Shown piece after piece: positions 8,290 through 16,985 of a stretch of DNA of 64,000 nucleotides (position 1 is its first letter; every line of letters begins with the position of its first letter). Position numbers and translations under genes: made by a program. This DNA comes from JADJNW01 sp964526645. GTDB lineage: Bacteria; Bacteroidota; Bacteroidia; Chitinophagales; Saprospiraceae. The stretch spans positions 62,001-126,000 of the forward strand of contig CAZGJN010000001.1 in NCBI GenBank assembly GCA_964526645.1, written 5' to 3'. A model generated the notes under the pieces. It was given only the letters and a program-made list of their open reading frames with translations, ran no database searches and was not told where the DNA came from.

Positions 8290-9218
8290 TCTTTATTTTC
8301 GTTCGCTACAAACTCGACCACGTGCTTTATCACGTCAGGATTTTTCATCATCCGATAATGCCCTAACCCTTCTGAAACCAGGAATGAAATGGCTGCCCAC
8401 TTTTCGTAAATTCGCTGTCCTGCTTCAAAAGGCACAATTGGATCCAGGCGATCATACACCAATAGCGTTTCTTGAACACGGAGGCGCTGGTAAGCATTGC
8501 TAGTATTCGCTTCGTGAAGAGGCTTTTTTAGTCTTTGTTCTACCATTTTGAAAAACTCAGCGGCAGCAGGTTTTGGCACATTCATCGTTTGAATTGCTTC
8601 ACCTAGTATCTTTTCCATGCTATCAGGAACAGCGATGAGTACTAATTTTTCAATAGCAATCGTTGGTTCTAAATTTGACAAGGCAAAAACCGTAGAAGCA
8701 CCGCCAAAAGAATGGGTGATGATGCCATACACCTTGCCAGCTTGTCGGATAGCTGCTCGCACGGCTCCGGCAAAATGAATCAGGTTGGTCTGTTTGCCCC
8801 CGGAATTGCCATGTGCCGGTCCATCAAACGCCACCACTCGATACCCTTGTGTCACCAAATCCGGTACAAAAGTTCGCAAAGCTGTGCCTCGTGATTCCCA
8901 GCCATGCACCAGTAAAATCGTCCGATCACCTTGCCCCCATTCGTAGCCCTTTAAAATCTGTTTTTCATACAAAAATTCAAAGACTTTGGCGCGCTCGATA
9001 ATTTCATCAGAAACCTTGTGCTTTGCCCGAATTCTGGGAGTAGAAAAAAAATGAAAAGCTAAACTCGCTGCTTTTTTAGGAAAAAGATACCCCAGTGTAC
9101 CGAAGCCAAGTCGAATCAATTTTACAATCGGCGGGTTGCGCACAGGAAGATCGGGGGTCGTGTCCACATGCGCTGTTTCCAAAAAGGTCATTTTTTTGCT
9201 GAGTTGTAGCGTATCCAT
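8274..9218 (-). CDS. alpha/beta-hydrolase family protein
   Basis: Protein of 314 residues with an alpha/beta-hydrolase fold: oxyanion-side HGWESRG (105-111), nucleophile Ser170 in THSFGGAS, acid Asp in YDRLDPIVP (about 262) and His in GLGHYRMMKN (about 293). The substrate cannot be read from the sequence. It lies 28 bases downstream of the TetR gene in the same direction, so it is probably the gene controlled by that repressor through the operators at 9875-9914. This pairing is typical of small self-regulated detoxification or lipid-ester units (inference). Confidence 0.8.
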   Translation of the reverse strand: MDTLQLSKKMTFLETAHVDTTPDLPVRNPPIVKLIRLGFGTLGYLFPKKAASLAFHFFSTPRIRAKHKVSDEIIERAKVFEFLYEKQILKGYEWGQGDRTILLVHGWESRGTALRTFVPDLVTQGYRVVAFDGPAHGNSGGKQTNLIHFAGAVRAAIRQAGKVYGIITHSFGGASTVFALSNLEPTIAIEKLVLIAVPDSMEKILGEAIQTMNVPKPAAAEFFKMVEQRLKKPLHEANTSNAYQRLRVQETLLVYDRLDPIVPFEAGQRIYEKWAAISFLVSEGLGHYRMMKNPDVIKHVVEFVANENKDQENL

Positions 9219-9246
9219 TGGGTGATTTTATTGGTTTGAAAAAAAA

Positions 9247-9852
9247 TCAAGCTTTTAAATCTTCTATCAAGTGCATTAGCTGCGCCGCTATCACATCAAA
9301 ATATTTGCGGTCCCGATACACACGCGCCAGTAAAATGCCACCCTCCAGCGTGCCAATAAATAAAACAGCAAAAGCTGTGGGATCTACTTCTTTTTTTACT
9401 TCGCCGCGCGCTATTCCAAGCGTCAACACATAAGTAATACGCCGCTGCCATTCCTGCAAGGCGTGTAAAACTTTTTCGTGCAAAACAGGATTGCTATCGT
9501 CCGCTTCAATGGCTGTATTCTGAATAGGGCATCCGCCTTCTATAGGCGGTGAAAAAATATTTTCTTGATAAAATAGCACCGATGCCTTTAATTTGTCGAG
9601 CACACTATCGTGTTGCTGTGTGACCTGCCGTACGCGTTGTGTTACGACGGCGACCGCATGCTCGAAAGCAGCAACCGCAATGTCTTCTTTGCTCTTAAAA
9701 TTGCCATAAATTCCGCCTTTTGATAAGCCGGTTGCTTTCAAAATATCATCCATAGAAGTTCCTGCATAGCCTTTTTGGTTGAATAACCCGGCAGCTTGTT
9801 CTACGATAAACTGGCGGGTACGTTCTGACTTTGACACGGTGAAGCTGGTCAT
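9247..9852 (-). CDS. TetR/AcrR-family transcriptional repressor
   Basis: Repressor of 201 residues. The N-terminal helix-turn-helix (about 10-57: RTRQFIVEQAAGLFNQKGY, TSMDDILKATGLSKGGIYGNF) is typical of TetR. The ligand domain contains GGCPIQN and resembles the YxaF/LmrA-like subgroup, which includes repressors of small oxidoreductase or exporter genes. It is the first gene of an operon with the hydrolase. Two palindromes directly upstream overlap its own predicted promoter, so autoregulation is strongly suggested by the sequence. Confidence 0.9.
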   Translation of the reverse strand: MTSFTVSKSERTRQFIVEQAAGLFNQKGYAGTSMDDILKATGLSKGGIYGNFKSKEDIAVAAFEHAVAVVTQRVRQVTQQHDSVLDKLKASVLFYQENIFSPPIEGGCPIQNTAIEADDSNPVLHEKVLHALQEWQRRITYVLTLGIARGEVKKEVDPTAFAVLFIGTLEGGILLARVYRDRKYFDVIAAQLMHLIEDLKA

Positions 9853-9867
9853 TTCCGCAATTTTTTA

Positions 9868-9898
9868 CAAAAATAAACCAATCGGTTTAAAAAAGCAA
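9868..9898 (-). promoter_or_regulatory. promoter of the TetR/hydrolase operon
   Basis: On the minus strand TATTTTTG (complement of 9868-9875) matches TAnnTTTG, and TTG (complement of 9896-9898) lies 20 bases upstream of it. The start codon is 16 bases further, implying a very short leader. Operator 1 fills the spacer and operator 2 covers the -33 element. Confidence 0.65.
9875..9888. promoter_or_regulatory. TetR operator 1
   Basis: AAACCAATCGGTTT: perfect 5-bp inverted arms (AAACC/GGTTT) around four central bases. It lies in the spacer between the -33 and -7 elements of the repressor's own promoter, a position where binding would block polymerase. Confidence 0.7.
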
Positions 9899-9914
9899 AC
9901 CAACCGGTCGGTTT
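9897..9914. promoter_or_regulatory. TetR operator 2
   Basis: AAACCAACCGGTCGGTTT: an 18-base palindrome with a single mismatched pair (A at 9902 against C at 9909). It shares the AAACC/GGTTT arms of operator 1 and begins 9 bases after it. It overlaps the -33 element of the minus-strand promoter and lies 84 bases before folK on the plus strand. Confidence 0.75.
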
Positions 9915-9997
9915 TGACAAAAAAGAAAGTTTAATTCCAGAATGTTTAAGAAGTCCCAACATTTATCTAAAATTGGCATTTCAAAAACTGTTATAAT

Positions 9998-10483
9998 TTG
10001 GAGCGTATCTTTTTAGGGCTTGGCAGTAATCTCGGTGACCGGCGGGCGAACCTGCTCGAAGCCACCACCCGAATCGCTGCGCGTGTTGGTATAATCCAGG
10101 CTATTTCAAATATTTATGAAACGCAAGCCTGGGGTATCCAGGATCAACCGGATTTTCTTAACCAGGTTGTAGAAATAAGGTCTTCATTTGAACCAGCGGC
10201 GCTACTCGATGAAATTTTGAAAATCGAGCAAGATATGGGGCGCGAGCGGCGAATCAAATGGGGAGAAAGGCTCATTGATATTGATATTTTATTTTATGGC
10301 AGCCGCATTGTACAAACAGAAAAACTGACGATCCCCCACCCTTTTCTGCACCAACGGAATTTTGTTTTGTTTCCTTTGCTCGAAATTGCTGCAGATTGGG
10401 TGCATCCTGTTTTAAAAAAGGCTGTACAGGATTTGGTGTTATTTTCTGAAGATTTTTCTTCTGTGAAAATTTTGACTGAGTAA
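9998..10483 (+). CDS. folK: 2-amino-4-hydroxy-6-hydroxymethyldihydropteridine diphosphokinase
   Basis: Transfers pyrophosphate from ATP to the pterin in folate synthesis. The protein has 161 residues, the normal size. Motifs are FLGLGSNLGDR (5-15), YETQAWGIQDQPDFLN (about 41-56), the metal- and ATP-binding ERLIDIDILFYG and IPHPFLHQRNFVLFPL. The start codon appears to be TTG, since no in-frame ATG precedes the conserved first strand. It is followed after 17 bases by a deoxynucleoside kinase gene in the same direction, a probable operon. Confidence 0.93.
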   Translation: MERIFLGLGSNLGDRRANLLEATTRIAARVGIIQAISNIYETQAWGIQDQPDFLNQVVEIRSSFEPAALLDEILKIEQDMGRERRIKWGERLIDIDILFYGSRIVQTEKLTIPHPFLHQRNFVLFPLLEIAADWVHPVLKKAVQDLVLFSEDFSSVKILTE

Positions 10484-10500
10484 AATTTAATCGTGAAATT

Positions 10501-11148
10501 TTGAATCAAACGCTTCCATACGATTTCATCGCCATCGAAGGCAATATTGGTGCGGGTAAGACAACGCTCTGTCAGATGATTGCACAAGATTTTGGCTGCC
10601 GGTTGGTGTTGGAGCAATTTGCCGAAAATCCTTTTTTGCCTTTTTTTTATGATAATCCGGAGCGATACGCTTTTCCGGTGGAGTTGTTTTTTATGACCGA
10701 AAGGCATAAACAGCTACAAGAGGAACTGGCGCAGCAAAGCTTGTTTCAACAATCGGTTATTGCGGATTATTATTTTGTAAAAACACTTTTGTTTGCCAGA
10801 AACAACCTCAACGAGGAGGAATATCGCCTCTTCCAGCAGCTCTTTCATATTCTGAATGCGTCTTCTCCCAAGCCTGCTTTGCTAGTTTACCTGCATCGTT
10901 CCGTGCCCAATCTGCTGGAGAATATCCAAAAACGCGGCAGGGCATTTGAAAAGGATATTACAGCGGCTTATCTCATGCAAATCCAGCAGGCTTATTTTGA
11001 TTTTTTTAAAACAGAAACGAACTTGCCAATTTTAATTTTGGATATTGAAAAGGCTGATTTTCAAAATGATAAACGCTATTATCGCCAGATATTAAATTGC
11101 TTAACAAAACCCTATCCTGTTGGTATTCAAACAATTAGTGTATATTAG
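10501..11148 (+). CDS. deoxynucleoside kinase
   Basis: Phosphorylates deoxynucleosides (salvage) in the cytoplasm; family of bacterial deoxyadenosine/deoxyguanosine kinases. The protein has 215 residues with P-loop GNIGAGKTT (14-22), the base-site helix with LEQF (about 37-40), ERYAFPVELFF, the ADYYFVKTLLFA motif and an arginine-rich lid (QKRGRAFEKD, about 138-147). The start is TTG. Which deoxynucleoside it prefers cannot be read from the sequence. It forms a unit with folK. Confidence 0.88.
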   Translation: MNQTLPYDFIAIEGNIGAGKTTLCQMIAQDFGCRLVLEQFAENPFLPFFYDNPERYAFPVELFFMTERHKQLQEELAQQSLFQQSVIADYYFVKTLLFARNNLNEEEYRLFQQLFHILNASSPKPALLVYLHRSVPNLLENIQKRGRAFEKDITAAYLMQIQQAYFDFFKTETNLPILILDIEKADFQNDKRYYRQILNCLTKPYPVGIQTISVY

Positions 11149-11244
11149 GTATTCTTTGTCTAATTTTTGATAAAAAAAGAACTTTTTGACCCCAATTAAT
11201 GTCCTATAAAAAATATTTTTCCTGATAACCAAATTTTATTTTGT

Positions 11245-12570
11245 ATGACGATCAATATTCCCGCATCCAAGCACAAAAGAATTGTCATCGTGGGGAGCGG
11301 TTTTGGTGGGCTTACACTCGCTCGCAGATTGGCTAAAGAGAATTATCAAATCGTACTGATAGATAAAAACAACTACCACCAATTTCAGCCTCTTTTTTAT
11401 CAGGTGGCGATGTCTGGATTAGAGCCCAGTTCTATTGTTTTTCCACTGCGTAAGTTATTCCAGCATTACCACAACGTTTTTATCCGAATGGCAGAAGTGC
11501 AAGAAGTAGCGCCATCAGAGAACTTGATTTATACCAATTTAGGAGAATTGCGATACGACTATCTCGTCTTGGCAACTGGGGCGGAGACGAACTTTTTCGG
11601 CAACGAAAAAATAGCCAACAAAGCCATCCCGATGAAGTCGGTTTCGGAAGCGCTCTACCTGCGCAATAGAATTTTGAACGATTATGAAAAAGCACTCACC
11701 ACCGAAGATTTTGACGAACGGCAGGGGTTGCTGGATATTGTGGTGGTAGGTGGCGGTCCCACGGGTGTGGAAGTGGCAGGTTCTTTGGCGGAGATGAAAA
11801 AATTTATTCTCCCTAAAGATTTTCCGGAGATCAATGCCCAGGAGATAGACATCCACCTGGTGGAAGGCGCACCCCGCTTGTTGAACACCATGTCGGAGGC
11901 AGCTTCCCAAAAAGCAGCCCAGTTTTTGTCAGGTTTAGAAGTAAAAATTAAACTCAACACTTTTGTTACTGACTTTGATGGCAAGTGGGTTCATATGAAT
12001 GACGGGAGTAGCCTGCGTGCCAACAAAGTAATTTGGGCGGCAGGCGTGCGAGGGGCTATGATAAAAGGTTTATCGGAATCGGTTACTGCGCCGGGAAACC
12101 GAATCAGGGTAAATCGCTTTAATCAAATAGAAAATTACGACAATATATTTGCTATTGGTGATATAGCATTTATGATCGAAGAGCAATACCCCAAGGGGCA
12201 TCCGCAAGTAGCACAGCCAGCGCTACAGCAGGCAAGATTGTTGGCAAAAAATCTAAAGCGAATAGAGCAAGGCAATCCAATGAAACCCTTTTCGTATGCC
12301 GACAAAGGTTCGATGGCTACTATCGGCAGGCATTTGGCGGTGGTGGACCTACCCTACTGGCGATTTCAAGGGGCATTTGCCTGGTTCGTTTGGATGTTTG
12401 TTCACCTTTTTACCTTGCTGGGTGTCAAAAATAAACTCTTCGTTTTTATCAACTGGGTGTGGAATTATTTCACCTATGATCAGTCGCTGCGGCTCATCAT
12501 CCGCCCCAAAGTTCCGAAGGATCAAGTTGTTGTCAATACACCCGTAGCCGAAGAAATTATCCAGCAATAA
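11245..12570 (+). CDS. ndh: type II NADH:quinone oxidoreductase (NDH-2)
   Basis: Single-subunit, non-proton-pumping respiratory dehydrogenase at the inner face of the cytoplasmic membrane, 441 residues. The FAD-binding GSGFGGL (17-23) and NADH-binding VVVGGGPTGVEVAG (about 167-180) Rossmann motifs are both intact. IFAIGDIAFM marks the second FAD contact. The C-terminal part (about 370-420: FAWFVWMFVHLFTLLG, NKLFVFINWVWNYFTY) is hydrophobic and fits the membrane-anchoring tail of the family. The metallo-hydrolase follows after 8 bases, so the two are probably co-transcribed. Confidence 0.92.
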   Translation: MTINIPASKHKRIVIVGSGFGGLTLARRLAKENYQIVLIDKNNYHQFQPLFYQVAMSGLEPSSIVFPLRKLFQHYHNVFIRMAEVQEVAPSENLIYTNLGELRYDYLVLATGAETNFFGNEKIANKAIPMKSVSEALYLRNRILNDYEKALTTEDFDERQGLLDIVVVGGGPTGVEVAGSLAEMKKFILPKDFPEINAQEIDIHLVEGAPRLLNTMSEAASQKAAQFLSGLEVKIKLNTFVTDFDGKWVHMNDGSSLRANKVIWAAGVRGAMIKGLSESVTAPGNRIRVNRFNQIENYDNIFAIGDIAFMIEEQYPKGHPQVAQPALQQARLLAKNLKRIEQGNPMKPFSYADKGSMATIGRHLAVVDLPYWRFQGAFAWFVWMFVHLFTLLGVKNKLFVFINWVWNYFTYDQSLRLIIRPKVPKDQVVVNTPVAEEIIQQ

Positions 12571-12578
12571 TTGTTTTT

Positions 12579-13469
12579 ATGATACAAATCCTTGATTTAG
12601 AATTTTTAAATCATGCTGGTGTAATTGCTGCATTTTTAGTGGAAACAAAGGAGGGTCCAATCCTTTTGGAAACTGGCCCTTGTACCACTTTTGAGCACTT
12701 AAAGCAATTATTAGTCCAAAAGGGCTACCAAATTAGTGATGTAAAGCACGTTTTTCTTACACATATTCACCTTGACCACGCCGGCGCAGCCTGGGCGTTT
12801 GCTCAAGCAGGCTCAACGATTTATGTGCATCCTTTGGGGCAAAAACACCTCCACCATCCTGAAAAATTATGGAACTCTGCCAAAATGATCTACCAAGATA
12901 AAATGGAATACCTTTGGGGTGCGATGCAAGGTATTGCAGAATCGCAACTGCAGGTTGTACAACACGGCGAAACATTCAGTATTGGGGAGGTAACACTTAG
13001 GGGCTGGCATACACCCGGGCATGCTGTGCACCACATCGCTTGGCAAATCGGAGATGTTTTAATTTGTGGGGATGTAGCTGGCGTTCGGATTGGTAACGGC
13101 ATCGTGGTACCGCCCTGCCCGCCACCGGATATCAACATTGAAGACTGGCAAGAATCCCTGCGGCTCATTCGAGGTTTGCAAGTCAAAAAGCTCTACCTCA
13201 CGCATTATGGCGTCTTTACAGATGTGGATGCGCACCTATCTGATCTGGAGAAAAGACTGTTGGACTACGCCGATTGGATGTTGCCGTATTTTGAAACCCA
13301 TAGAAGCCCTCAGGAGGTCACCCCTTTGTTCCAACAATATGTTCGGGAAGCCTTATTAAAAAGTGGCGTAAAAGAAGAGGCGCAATTGGTGCTGTATGAA
13401 AACGCCAATCCCTCCTGGATGAGCGTGCGCGGGCTGCTGCGCTATTGGGAGAAAAAGCGTAAAGACTAA
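12579..13469 (+). CDS. metallo-beta-lactamase-fold hydrolase
   Basis: Binuclear-zinc hydrolase of 296 residues: THIHLDH (61-67) gives His62, His64, Asp66 and His67; further ligands are His in GWHTPGHAVHH (about 146-156), Asp in ICGDVAG (about 165) and His in LTHYG. The C-terminal extension (about 215-296) resembles the helical DNA/acyl-thioesterase-like tail of ubiquitous MBL-fold proteins rather than a beta-lactamase. It follows ndh by 8 bases. The substrate is unknown. Confidence 0.85.
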   Translation: MIQILDLEFLNHAGVIAAFLVETKEGPILLETGPCTTFEHLKQLLVQKGYQISDVKHVFLTHIHLDHAGAAWAFAQAGSTIYVHPLGQKHLHHPEKLWNSAKMIYQDKMEYLWGAMQGIAESQLQVVQHGETFSIGEVTLRGWHTPGHAVHHIAWQIGDVLICGDVAGVRIGNGIVVPPCPPPDINIEDWQESLRLIRGLQVKKLYLTHYGVFTDVDAHLSDLEKRLLDYADWMLPYFETHRSPQEVTPLFQQYVREALLKSGVKEEAQLVLYENANPSWMSVRGLLRYWEKKRKD

Positions 13470-13470
13470 A

Positions 13471-13692
13471 CTAAGAAGCTGGGATGATCTGTTTCCCTAT
13501 TTCAATTATTTTTTTTAGCAAATTTACCTCCGGAAGAATTTCATTCACATTTTCCAGTGCCGCTGGGTTTTCCGCTTCTTCGTTTTTCACGCCAGCATCA
13601 GGCTGTGGCGCGACAGCGTTCAGAAACACATAAGAGCCAATGCTCATGAGTATCAGCAACACTATAAGGCTACGGGTGGTTACTTTCCTCAT
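13471..13692 (-). CDS. small single-pass membrane protein, function unknown
   Basis: A 73-residue protein: basic N-terminus, one hydrophobic helix (about 8-27, SLIVLLILMSIGSYVFLNAV), a Pro/Glu/Asn-rich linker and an amphipathic C-terminal helix (LLKKIIEIGKQIIP). This organisation looks like a real short membrane protein rather than a chance frame. It ends one base from the convergent metallo-hydrolase gene. No homologue is recognised. Confidence 0.55.
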   Translation of the reverse strand: MRKVTTRSLIVLLILMSIGSYVFLNAVAPQPDAGVKNEEAENPAALENVNEILPEVNLLKKIIEIGKQIIPAS

Positions 13693-13859
13693 TTTGAACT
13701 CATTTTTTTATTCTATAAAATTAAGTCCTTTTATACAAAAAAGCGAGAATTATACGACCAAGGCATCTTATTTCCAGATGAATTGATTTAATTCCTATCC
13801 AATAGACGGTATTTTCTTGCAAAGGGTTGCAAAAATTCATAACTTTAAAGAAAAAATCT

Positions 13860-15608
13860 TTACAATAAGCCTCCATTCAGCAGTTTGCTACCTTTGGGAA
13901 TGGCAGCGATCAATCGCTTGGTGTATTCCGATTGTGGATTGTTATAAATTGCATCAGCAGCGCCGAGTTCCTCCACTTTTCCAGCGTGCATCACCATCAT
14001 CCGGTCGCTCATCAATTTTACAACAGAAAGGTCGTGCGAAATAAAAATGTAGGTCAGTTGGTGCTTTTCGCGCAATTCCATCAGCAGATTCAGCACCTGC
14101 GCCTGCACGGAGACATCCAATGCAGAGACCGCCTCGTCACAAATAATAAATTTGGGCTTCAAAGCCAACGCTCTTGCTATGCAAATACGCTGCCGCTGCC
14201 CACCAGAAAACTCGTGTGGATAGCGCTGGAAGTGCCTGCCTTCCAGGCCCACTGTTTGTAGCAATTCCATAGCATACTCCTTGCGCGCTCGCTCGTGCGC
14301 CCCTATGCCATGCACGCGCATCGGTTCTATGATGGCATTGCCAATGGTAATGCGTGGATTGAGTGAAGCATAAGGGTCTTGGAAGATGATCTGCATGTCG
14401 CGGCGAATCTTTCTCAAATCAACCTCCGTGAGCATGGCAATATTTTTATTTTCAAACAGGACGCTCCCGCCTGTGGGTTGGATTAAGTGCAAAATCGAGC
14501 GCCCAAGTGTTGTTTTGCCACAACCAGATTCCCCCACCAAGCCTAGTGTTTCGCCCGGGTACACATCAAATGTCACGCCATCAACTGCTTTAATATAGCT
14601 CAATGTTTTGCTTAGAAAGCTTTTTTTAGCAGGAAACCAGGTTTTTAAGTCCTTTACCTGCACAAGTGGCGGCGATTTTTGCAAATTTTCTACCCTTTCT
14701 GTGGTCTCCTGTGGATTAATTTTCCATTGTTCTATCGTTTTGGTAAAATCTGTCCCCTCCTTTTGTAAAAAATCGGATACCAGCGGCAAACGCTTTAAAC
14801 GATAATGTAGTGAAGGACGACAAGCCAGCAAACCCTGGGTGTATGGATGTTTGGGTTGTTGAAAAATGGTTGCTAAAGCGCCTTCTTCTACGATTTCGCC
14901 CTGGTGCATGACCAGCACCCGATCAGCAATTTCAGCAACAACACCAAGGTCATGCGTAATAAAAATGATAGCAGTGCCCCATTCTTGCTGGAGTTCCTGC
15001 ATCAGTTGCAAAATAGTTTGCTGCACGGATACATCAAGTGCTGTAGTCGGTTCATCAGCAATTAATACATCCGGGCGGCAAGCCATTGCCATGGCAATCA
15101 TCACTCTTTGTTTTTGCCCTCCCGAAATTTGGTGCGGGTAAGCGGCTGCTATTCGCGCCGGATCAGGTAATTTCACTTTGGCAAACATATCCAGTGTGGC
15201 GAGCCGGGCGGTTTTGGCATCCAGTTTTTGATGCAATCGAAACACCTCTTCCACCTGAGTACCGCAGGTGAATACCGGATTCAGAGAGGTCATCGGCTCC
15301 TGAAAAATCATAGCTAATTTGTTGCCTCGAAATTGCTGGAACAAAGTCGCAGGCATATCCAATAAATCAACAGCAGTTTTGCCCTGCGGATAAAAGACGA
15401 TTTTCCCTTCTACTTTTGCAGGTGGTGCTTCCAACAAACGCATCAGCGATAGCGCAGTTACGGATTTGCCAGAACCTGACTCCCCAACGATGCCCAAGGT
15501 TTCTCCACGGTTTAATACAAAGTTAATACCCGCCACTGCCCGAACGACTTGCTCATCCGTGTGGAAACTAATTTTTAGATTTTCTACTTCCAATACCTTT
15601 TCGATCAT
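13860..15608 (-). CDS. twin-ATPase peptide/nickel-type ABC transporter subunit (DppD-DppF-like fusion)
   Basis: Two complete ABC ATPases in one 582-residue chain, as in GsiA and YejF. Domain 1 (about 1-260): GESGSGKSVTALSL, ISGGQKQR, LIADEPTTALD. Domain 2 (about 310-575): GESGCGKTTLGRS, FSGGQRQR, IICDEAVSALD. Each carries the oligopeptide-type C-terminal tail (HPYTQGLLACRPS; SEYTKRLIAAIP). It should energise uptake of oligopeptides or a similar solute, but no permease or binding protein is nearby, so partners must be encoded elsewhere. It follows rnd by 24 bases in the same direction. Confidence 0.88.
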   Translation of the reverse strand: MIEKVLEVENLKISFHTDEQVVRAVAGINFVLNRGETLGIVGESGSGKSVTALSLMRLLEAPPAKVEGKIVFYPQGKTAVDLLDMPATLFQQFRGNKLAMIFQEPMTSLNPVFTCGTQVEEVFRLHQKLDAKTARLATLDMFAKVKLPDPARIAAAYPHQISGGQKQRVMIAMAMACRPDVLIADEPTTALDVSVQQTILQLMQELQQEWGTAIIFITHDLGVVAEIADRVLVMHQGEIVEEGALATIFQQPKHPYTQGLLACRPSLHYRLKRLPLVSDFLQKEGTDFTKTIEQWKINPQETTERVENLQKSPPLVQVKDLKTWFPAKKSFLSKTLSYIKAVDGVTFDVYPGETLGLVGESGCGKTTLGRSILHLIQPTGGSVLFENKNIAMLTEVDLRKIRRDMQIIFQDPYASLNPRITIGNAIIEPMRVHGIGAHERARKEYAMELLQTVGLEGRHFQRYPHEFSGGQRQRICIARALALKPKFIICDEAVSALDVSVQAQVLNLLMELREKHQLTYIFISHDLSVVKLMSDRMMVMHAGKVEELGAADAIYNNPQSEYTKRLIAAIPKGSKLLNGGLL

Positions 15609-15632
15609 AATATCCTTCCTTTGAAAAAAGAA

Positions 15633-16802
15633 TCACTTGTCCAACAACACTAAGGCTATATCGCTTTCAGATACTTTCATATCTAATTTATCGAAATTTA
15701 AAATGCGTTCTACCAGTCCCTCACCCAAAAGCTCCTTGCGCCAGCCTTCCAGGGAAACCCCATTGCTGCGTATTTTTTTGATCGCATTGCGTGCAATCAC
15801 CATACCAGGCGGGATACCATGTTCAAAACACTTGTATTTCACCAGCAAGTATAGGGTCTCGAGCAATATCTCTTCAAAAGGGTCTTCGCTCTCCTCCGAA
15901 GGCAAAAGAGCCAGTAGCCTTTGTTCTTCAGCAGTAGCAGGCTGAAGATAGAGTTGTTCAAAAAAATCGCCGTGCTGGCGAATCAGTTTTTCAGGCAATC
16001 GGCGATTGCGCCGGAGCGCATCTTGCCCCGAAGAAATGCTGCGTACCAGATGGCTCAACAACTTGCTGGGCAAAATCATTTCCTTCGAATAATTTTTTTC
16101 TGAAGCAATTCGCCGCCGCCAGTCCATCAGTCGAATCAGAAAAATTTGCTCTTTTGTATTCAATGATTTAATCAAATCACTGCTTAAAGCCTCCTGGTTG
16201 GGGTCTTTGTAATAAAAATCTGGGGATTCCATCCGCTCAAACTCCTCAAGCGCCCAATGCAAGCGCTGGTGCCGATTCAGGTGTCCTTCCAGACTTTGCC
16301 AAAGGGCATACAAAGGCAGCACATCCTCCAGGGCATAATTGAGCTGTTTATCCTGAAAAGGTCTTGATTCCCAATCAGTTACAGCATAGCCTTTGTCCAA
16401 ATAAATCCTAAGCTCACTTTCTACTAATTTCCGGAAGGAAACAGGGTATTTATAACCGACAAAGCCAGCTGCGATCTGGGTGTCAAACAGATTTTTGGGG
16501 ATGATGCCGTAGAGGTTGTTCAAGAGGCGATAGTCATTGTCGCCGGCATGGGTGATTTTCAGAATTTGCTCTTTTTGAATCAATTCTAAAACAGGGCTTA
16601 GATCAGGTACTTGGAAAGGATCAATCAAATAATTTCCATGTTCAGTGGCAATCTGAAGCAAGCAAAGGCGCGTGACAAAGCGCTTTTCACCCACGAATTC
16701 TGTATCAAAACTCAACCATCGTACTTCCTTGTTTTGTTTGTAAAATACATCGAGTTCGTCTTGGGACTCCAGTAATTGAAATGTAGATTTTTTTGAAGGC
16801 AT
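15633..16802 (-). CDS. rnd: ribonuclease D
   Basis: A 3'-5' exoribonuclease for tRNA and small-RNA 3' ends, 389 residues. The DEDD exonuclease domain is N-terminal: Asp33/Glu35 in SFDTEFVGEK, Asp in KITHAGDNDY (about 97-99) and YALEDVLPLYALW. One HRDC domain follows (about 210-295: LFLIRLMDWRRRIASEKNY...ILPSKLLSHLV) and a second, HRDC-like C-terminal region. It is first of a two-gene run with the twin ATPase, a neighbour without an obvious functional link. Confidence 0.9.
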   Translation of the reverse strand: MPSKKSTFQLLESQDELDVFYKQNKEVRWLSFDTEFVGEKRFVTRLCLLQIATEHGNYLIDPFQVPDLSPVLELIQKEQILKITHAGDNDYRLLNNLYGIIPKNLFDTQIAAGFVGYKYPVSFRKLVESELRIYLDKGYAVTDWESRPFQDKQLNYALEDVLPLYALWQSLEGHLNRHQRLHWALEEFERMESPDFYYKDPNQEALSSDLIKSLNTKEQIFLIRLMDWRRRIASEKNYSKEMILPSKLLSHLVRSISSGQDALRRNRRLPEKLIRQHGDFFEQLYLQPATAEEQRLLALLPSEESEDPFEEILLETLYLLVKYKCFEHGIPPGMVIARNAIKKIRSNGVSLEGWRKELLGEGLVERILNFDKLDMKVSESDIALVLLDK

Positions 16803-16985
16803 TGTTTCGTGGAATTTTTTGAGCTGTTACGCTGAGCCGAAATTAAAAAGAATTCATAATTTGCTTATGAAATTTCAATTATTTCCGCATCTATTTCGTT
16901 ACCAATACGATTGAAGAACGTCTAAATTGCAAAGAAAAGCTAAATAAAAATAAAATTATCCCCTTACCATCTTAAAATAAAAAAA

